Translations under genes and position numbers: made by a program | Notes under the pieces: generated by a model | The model's input: only the letters and a program-made list of their open reading frames with translations | What the model was told of the DNA's origin: nothing | The model's database searches: none | Part shown: positions 5,298-7,767 of the stretch, in pieces | How positions within the stretch are numbered: position 1 is the first letter of the stretch | Layout: every line of letters starts with the position of its first letter | NCBI GenBank assembly: GCA_020723935.1 | Contig: DYHY01000008.1 | Location: 32,101-39,867 of the forward strand | Length of the DNA stretch: 7,767 nucleotides | DNA from: Candidatus Micrarchaeum sp. | GTDB lineage: Archaea > SpSt-1190 > DYHY01 | Reading direction: 5' to 3'

Positions 5298-5855
5298 TTA
5301 TTTCATATGCTTTTGCGCCAAACGGGCGAGGATTTCCACAGCCCTCCTGGGATTCCCCCTTCCTACCGGGAAATAGCACGCGACGATCTTAGCCAGGAAC
5401 TCCTTGCCCGCGTCTTCCCTGAGAAGGACGCTTTCCCCCTTCAGCGCCCTGAACGGGATCAGGCCCATCGCGACGATCCTTTCCGGGCGGACCTCACCCA
5501 ACTCTTCGAGAAGGGCGGGGAGCGCCTCCCTTATTTCGGCGGATGTCGGGAGCGTGGCGTCCGCCTTGGTCTCCTTCACGACGTTCGTGATGTAGATCCC
5601 GCGGCGAGCGAGCTCGGCTTCCGTGCGCCGTGCGAACTCCTCCGTCCAGTCCTCCTTGGCAAGCCGGCCGTACTTCTCGGGCATGAGCCCGGCCCTGGCA
5701 AAGACGCGCCAGACCTGCAGGGTGCCGATGAACGGATACCTGGGCCCTTCCCAGGCGGGATCCGAGGAGACGTTCCTCGCAGTCGGGTTGATGAAAAGGA
5801 GGGCGAGCTTGGGCTCCTTCCTTCTGCCGACGGCCCCTATGCGCGCTAGCTCCAC
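5298..5855 (-). CDS. Uracil-DNA-glycosylase-superfamily protein, divergent active site
   Basis: The 185-residue product has the layout of the UDG fold. It has a motif-1 region ALLFINPTARN (18-28), then PRYPFIGTLQVWRVFARAGL (38-57, the 'PFVG--G--L---L---GL' segment) and RGIYITNVVKET (85-96, like the YITNVVKC of family 4 UDGs). EIREALPALLEEL and VRPERIVAMGLIPFRAL (122-138) follow, then a final FPVGRGNPRRA (162-172) in the place of the usual HPS/HPA motif 2. Only one cysteine (160) is present, so it lacks the Fe-S cluster of family 4/5 enzymes, and motif 2 has no histidine. Uracil or mismatched-base excision is inferred; another substrate is possible. The start was set at GTG 5855, 26 bases from the centre of a TATA palindrome. 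The ATG at 5924 would overlap the divergent gene and encode the promoter. Confidence 0.72.
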   Translation of the reverse strand: MELARIGAVGRRKEPKLALLFINPTARNVSSDPAWEGPRYPFIGTLQVWRVFARAGLMPEKYGRLAKEDWTEEFARRTEAELARRGIYITNVVKETKADATLPTSAEIREALPALLEELGEVRPERIVAMGLIPFRALKGESVLLREDAGKEFLAKIVACYFPVGRGNPRRAVEILARLAQKHMK

Positions 5856-5876
5856 CCCTTGCGCAGGAACTGCTGG

Positions 5877-5885
5877 AAATTTAAA
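5877..5885. promoter_or_regulatory. Symmetric TATA element serving two divergent leaderless genes
   Basis: AAATTTAAA, flanked by GC-rich DNA, is centred at 5881. The plus-strand ATG at 5909 is 28 bases from the centre and the minus-strand GTG at 5855 is 26 bases away. Archaeal TATA boxes sit 26-28 bases before transcription start, so both messages would begin at or next to their start codons. Neither gene has a ribosome binding site. One TATA element thus seems to drive both directions. Confidence 0.65.
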
Positions 5886-5908
5886 CCAACCGGGCCGCCA
5901 CCCCGTCC

Positions 5909-6874
5909 ATGAAAAGCCTGACAATCGCCGTCCTTTCGGACGATCCGCTCCTGCGCTCCGAGTTCGCGCGCGGCCTGGGGAAAGGGGAGAAAGCCGAGGA
6001 GGACGTCGCGTTCTACCACTCGAAGGGCCCGGAAGCCCTCCTCACGGTCCTCGAGCCCGCCCGCTATCCGGAGAAGATACACAGCCTCCTCTACTCGCTC
6101 TCGCCGGCCGACTATTGCGTCCTCGTGATCAGGGCCCTCAACGCCGCCGTCGGGGAGGCCATCGTCGCGATCGACGCCGCGGGGAAGAGGGACGGGTGCA
6201 TCCTCCTCAGCGGGATGGTCCCCGAGCAGATCCTCCCTTATCTCAAGGGAACGCTCCTTGAAAGCTACAGGATATTCACCGATGCCGCCGAGGCGCGCCA
6301 GGCTGCCCTCTCCTTCGTCCCGCCCGCACGCGACGGCCCTGGGAAGGGGATAATCGATCATTCCTTCGAGGTCAAGGGCGTCGGGATGGTCGCCCTCGGT
6401 TTCGTCGTCCGCGGGACCATCAAGGTGCACGACAGGCTCGTCGCGATGCCCTCCGGGAAGGCCCTGGAAATCAGGAGCATCCAGATGCAGGACGACGATT
6501 ACGATTCCGCTTCGGCGGGCGATCGGTTCGGGATAAGCTTCAAGGGGCCCTCCTCGGCCAAGGAGATCTCCCGCGGCGACGTGATATGCCCGGCGGGCTC
6601 CGTCTCCTCCGTCAAGGAAGCCGAGGTCTTTGTCTCCCTCTCACCCTTCTCCAAGAAGGACATAAAGGACGGCGAGGCGATACACGCGATGGTCGGCCTG
6701 CAGTTCGCGCCATGCAGGGTTGCCGGCTTCGTCCCGGCGGGGAAGGCGGGCGACGTCAGGCTCATCTTCGACGCGCCGGTAGCTCTCGACGGCTCCGATG
6801 CGGTCGTCCTCGTGCGCCTCAACGAGAAGGCGCTGCGGGTCTTCGGCAAGGCGGCCCCCAAGAACCTCAAATAA
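5909..6874 (+). CDS. EF-Tu/SelB-like translation factor paralogue with degenerate G domain
   Basis: The 321-residue product resembles archaeal proteins related to EF-1A/SelB that have lost GTPase motifs. Residues 1-125 have the alternating strand/helix look of a G domain (LTIAVLSDD, ADYCVLVIRALNA, DGCILLSG), but there is no GxxxxGKS/T P-loop, no DxxG and no NKxD. Residues 150-230 are a clear domain II barrel: FEVKGVGMVALGFVVRGTIKVHDRLVAMPSGK, then EIRSIQMQDDDYDSA and AGDRFGISFKG, ending RGDVI. Residues 238-315 form a domain III-like barrel with AIHAMVGLQFAPCRVAGF and ALRVFGKA. It may bind aminoacyl-tRNA or the ribosome without hydrolysing GTP; this is inference. The ATG at 5909 is leaderless from the TATA at 5877-5885. 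It ends with TAA and faces the ZIP gene across 33 bases that contain no clear T-run terminator. Confidence 0.78.
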   Translation: MKSLTIAVLSDDPLLRSEFARGLGKGEKAEEDVAFYHSKGPEALLTVLEPARYPEKIHSLLYSLSPADYCVLVIRALNAAVGEAIVAIDAAGKRDGCILLSGMVPEQILPYLKGTLLESYRIFTDAAEARQAALSFVPPARDGPGKGIIDHSFEVKGVGMVALGFVVRGTIKVHDRLVAMPSGKALEIRSIQMQDDDYDSASAGDRFGISFKGPSSAKEISRGDVICPAGSVSSVKEAEVFVSLSPFSKKDIKDGEAIHAMVGLQFAPCRVAGFVPAGKAGDVRLIFDAPVALDGSDAVVLVRLNEKALRVFGKAAPKNLK

Positions 6875-6907
6875 AGCAGGCCGTAACCGGGCCGCCGGGC
6901 TTCCCCT

Positions 6908-7648
6908 TCAGAACGTGAAGAGCCGTCCGAGAAGGAATGTCCCAACGAACGAGCCGGATATTATCGCCGCGGCCGCGGCGCGCTTGCCCTTGTCCCTGAA
7001 GACGTCCGGAAGGAGCTCGACGAGGATGACGTGCGTCATCGCGCCCGCGGAAAAGCCGAGGGCGACGGGCGTGAGCGCCGTCACGTACTCGAGGAACACG
7101 TGGCTCGCCATCCCGGCGAGGGCTTCCGAGGCGCCCGACATCACCCCCCAGAGGATCGCGGTCCCTAGGGGCGTCCCGTACGCGAAGAGCGGGGCGGCTA
7201 TCAGGAGCCCCTCCGGGAAGTCCTGTATCGCTATCGACACGGCAACGAACCAGCCGAGCGCCGAGGATTTCGCGAAGGCGGCCCCGACCGCGAAGCCCTC
7301 CGGGATGTTGTGTATCGCCACGGCGCCGACGAGGAGCGTCGTCTTGAGCCGGGACCTCTTCCTGAATTCCTCCGGATGTATGTGCGGGAGCAGGCGCTCC
7401 GCCGCGGTGAGGACGCCGACGCCGACCGCGAAGCCGACGGCGGCGGAGGCGAGGCCCCCGCCGACGTAGGACTGGAAGACCATCTCTATCGAGGTGTATC
7501 CCATCACCCCCGCCGCGAACGCGAGCAGGAGGTCGTAGTTCTCCTCCTTCACCCTTCTGACGAAGAGCAGCATGAGCGCTCCCAGGGATGTGGAGGCGAA
7601 GACGAGGAGGCAGCCCAGGGAGACGTTGATGAGGCTGATGGGGGCCAC
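6908..7648 (-). CDS. ZIP-family divalent metal transporter
   Basis: This is a membrane importer of zinc or other divalent cations of the ZIP family (GufA/ZupT-like, COG0428). The 246-residue product has about eight hydrophobic segments. The metal-site motifs are plain: AIHNIPEGFAVG (111-122) in TM4 supplies His113, Asn114 and Glu117. SIAIQDFPEGLLIAAP (138-153) in TM5 supplies Gln142, Asp143 and Glu146. SGASEALAG (171-179) in TM6 supplies Glu175. The H-N--E plus Q-D--E arrangement matches the binuclear site of the bacterial BbZIP rather than the H---E/H---E of plant and animal ZIPs. A short loop LPHIHPEEF (87-95) between TM3 and TM4 has two histidines that may sense metal. The start is GTG at 7648, about 26 bases from a TATA-like box, with no ribosome site, so probably leaderless. 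An ATG at 7653 is out of frame. Confidence 0.93.
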   Translation of the reverse strand: MAPISLINVSLGCLLVFASTSLGALMLLFVRRVKEENYDLLLAFAAGVMGYTSIEMVFQSYVGGGLASAAVGFAVGVGVLTAAERLLPHIHPEEFRKRSRLKTTLLVGAVAIHNIPEGFAVGAAFAKSSALGWFVAVSIAIQDFPEGLLIAAPLFAYGTPLGTAILWGVMSGASEALAGMASHVFLEYVTALTPVALGFSAGAMTHVILVELLPDVFRDKGKRAAAAAIISGSFVGTFLLGRLFTF

Positions 7649-7669
7649 GCCATGCGGGCGCCCCGCGGG

Positions 7670-7677
7670 TTTTTATC
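7670..7677 (-). promoter_or_regulatory. TATA box of the ZIP transporter gene
   Basis: The minus strand reads GATAAAAA, centred near 7673, about 26 bases before the GTG at 7648, which fits a leaderless start. The plus-strand reading TTTTTATC could also serve a divergent gene beginning near 7709. Confidence 0.55.
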
Positions 7678-7708
7678 GGTTTTGCCCGAGGGCTCAAGCG
7701 GGGGAGAT

Positions 7709-7767
7709 TTGAAGTGCAAGGAGGAGGCCGAGGCATCCGCCGAGGTCCGGATGCCCGCGGGCAGCAG
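7709..7767 (+). CDS. Possible start of a divergent gene (partial, unrecognised)
   Basis: From TTG at 7709 an open frame of 19 codons, MKCKEEAEASAEVRMPAGS, runs off the right edge. Codons end mostly in G or C (GAG, GCC, GTC, CGG, GGC), as in the real genes of this window. GGGGGAG lies 2 bases before the TTG, and a TATA-like box is centred about 35 bases upstream. Too little is present to recognise a family. An internal ATG at 7751 is an alternative start. Confidence 0.25.
   Translation, partial: MKCKEEAEASAEVRMPAGS

Noticed and set aside
5856-5924. N-terminal extension of the glycosylase-fold protein from ATG 5924
   Set aside because: It would translate through the TATA palindrome and overlap the divergent ATG at 5909; the extra residues have no UDG features.
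6875-6907. Hairpin-like GGCC/GGCC in the convergent gap as a terminator
   Set aside because: The stem is only 4 bases and no T-run follows on either strand.
6867-7736. 289-codon minus-strand frame overlapping the ZIP gene
   Set aside because: Its translation is a Pro/Arg/Gly-rich low-complexity string with no membrane segments, a shifted reading of the ZIP gene.

Overview
The window is about 7.8 kb of GC-rich archaeal chromosome. The evidence is the gene content: archaeal-type proteasome alpha subunit, SBDS, ribosomal protein L15e, RNase P proteins Pop5 and Rpp30, the archaeal tRNA methylase aTrm56, and a COG1325 RNA-binding protein. TATA-like boxes also sit about 26-28 bases ahead of several start codons, which is the signature of archaeal leaderless transcripts. 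I cannot place the lineage more precisely. There are no mobile elements, CRISPR arrays, tRNAs or rRNAs.

Left part (1-4201, all minus strand): this reads right to left as rpl15e, the COG1325 protein, aTrm56, rpp30, pop5, then psmA and SBDS. It is the start of the conserved archaeal exosome/proteasome/RNase P superoperon, and SBDS runs off the left edge where rrp4 and rrp41 would be expected next. Five genes from rpl15e to pop5 are tightly packed, with three 4-base ATGA stop/start overlaps and one 35-base overlap. A 270-base gap (1498-1767) with its own TATA box and inverted repeats then precedes psmA. These genes serve ribosome biogenesis, tRNA 5'-end maturation, tRNA modification and protein/RNA turnover.

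Middle (4263-5855, minus strand): a uracil-DNA-glycosylase-fold protein is followed by a queuosine-salvage glycosidase-like gene (Qng1/DUF2419). The Qng1-like gene looks damaged. Its last ~31 family residues are present but lie in another reading frame, just past a TAA. At its 5' end, homology extends above the first usable start codon to a GTA sitting 8 bases after an AGGAGG.

Right part (5909-7767): a plus-strand translation-factor-like protein has a G domain without nucleotide-binding motifs, followed by EF-Tu-type beta barrels. It shares one palindromic TATA element with the divergent glycosylase-fold gene. Convergent to it is a ZIP-family metal transporter on the minus strand. A possible truncated gene starts on the plus strand at the right edge.

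Most notable: the split Qng1 gene in an archaeon, an L15e lacking its N-terminal helix, the symmetric leaderless promoter at 5877-5885, the pseudo-GTPase, and the structured region ahead of psmA.
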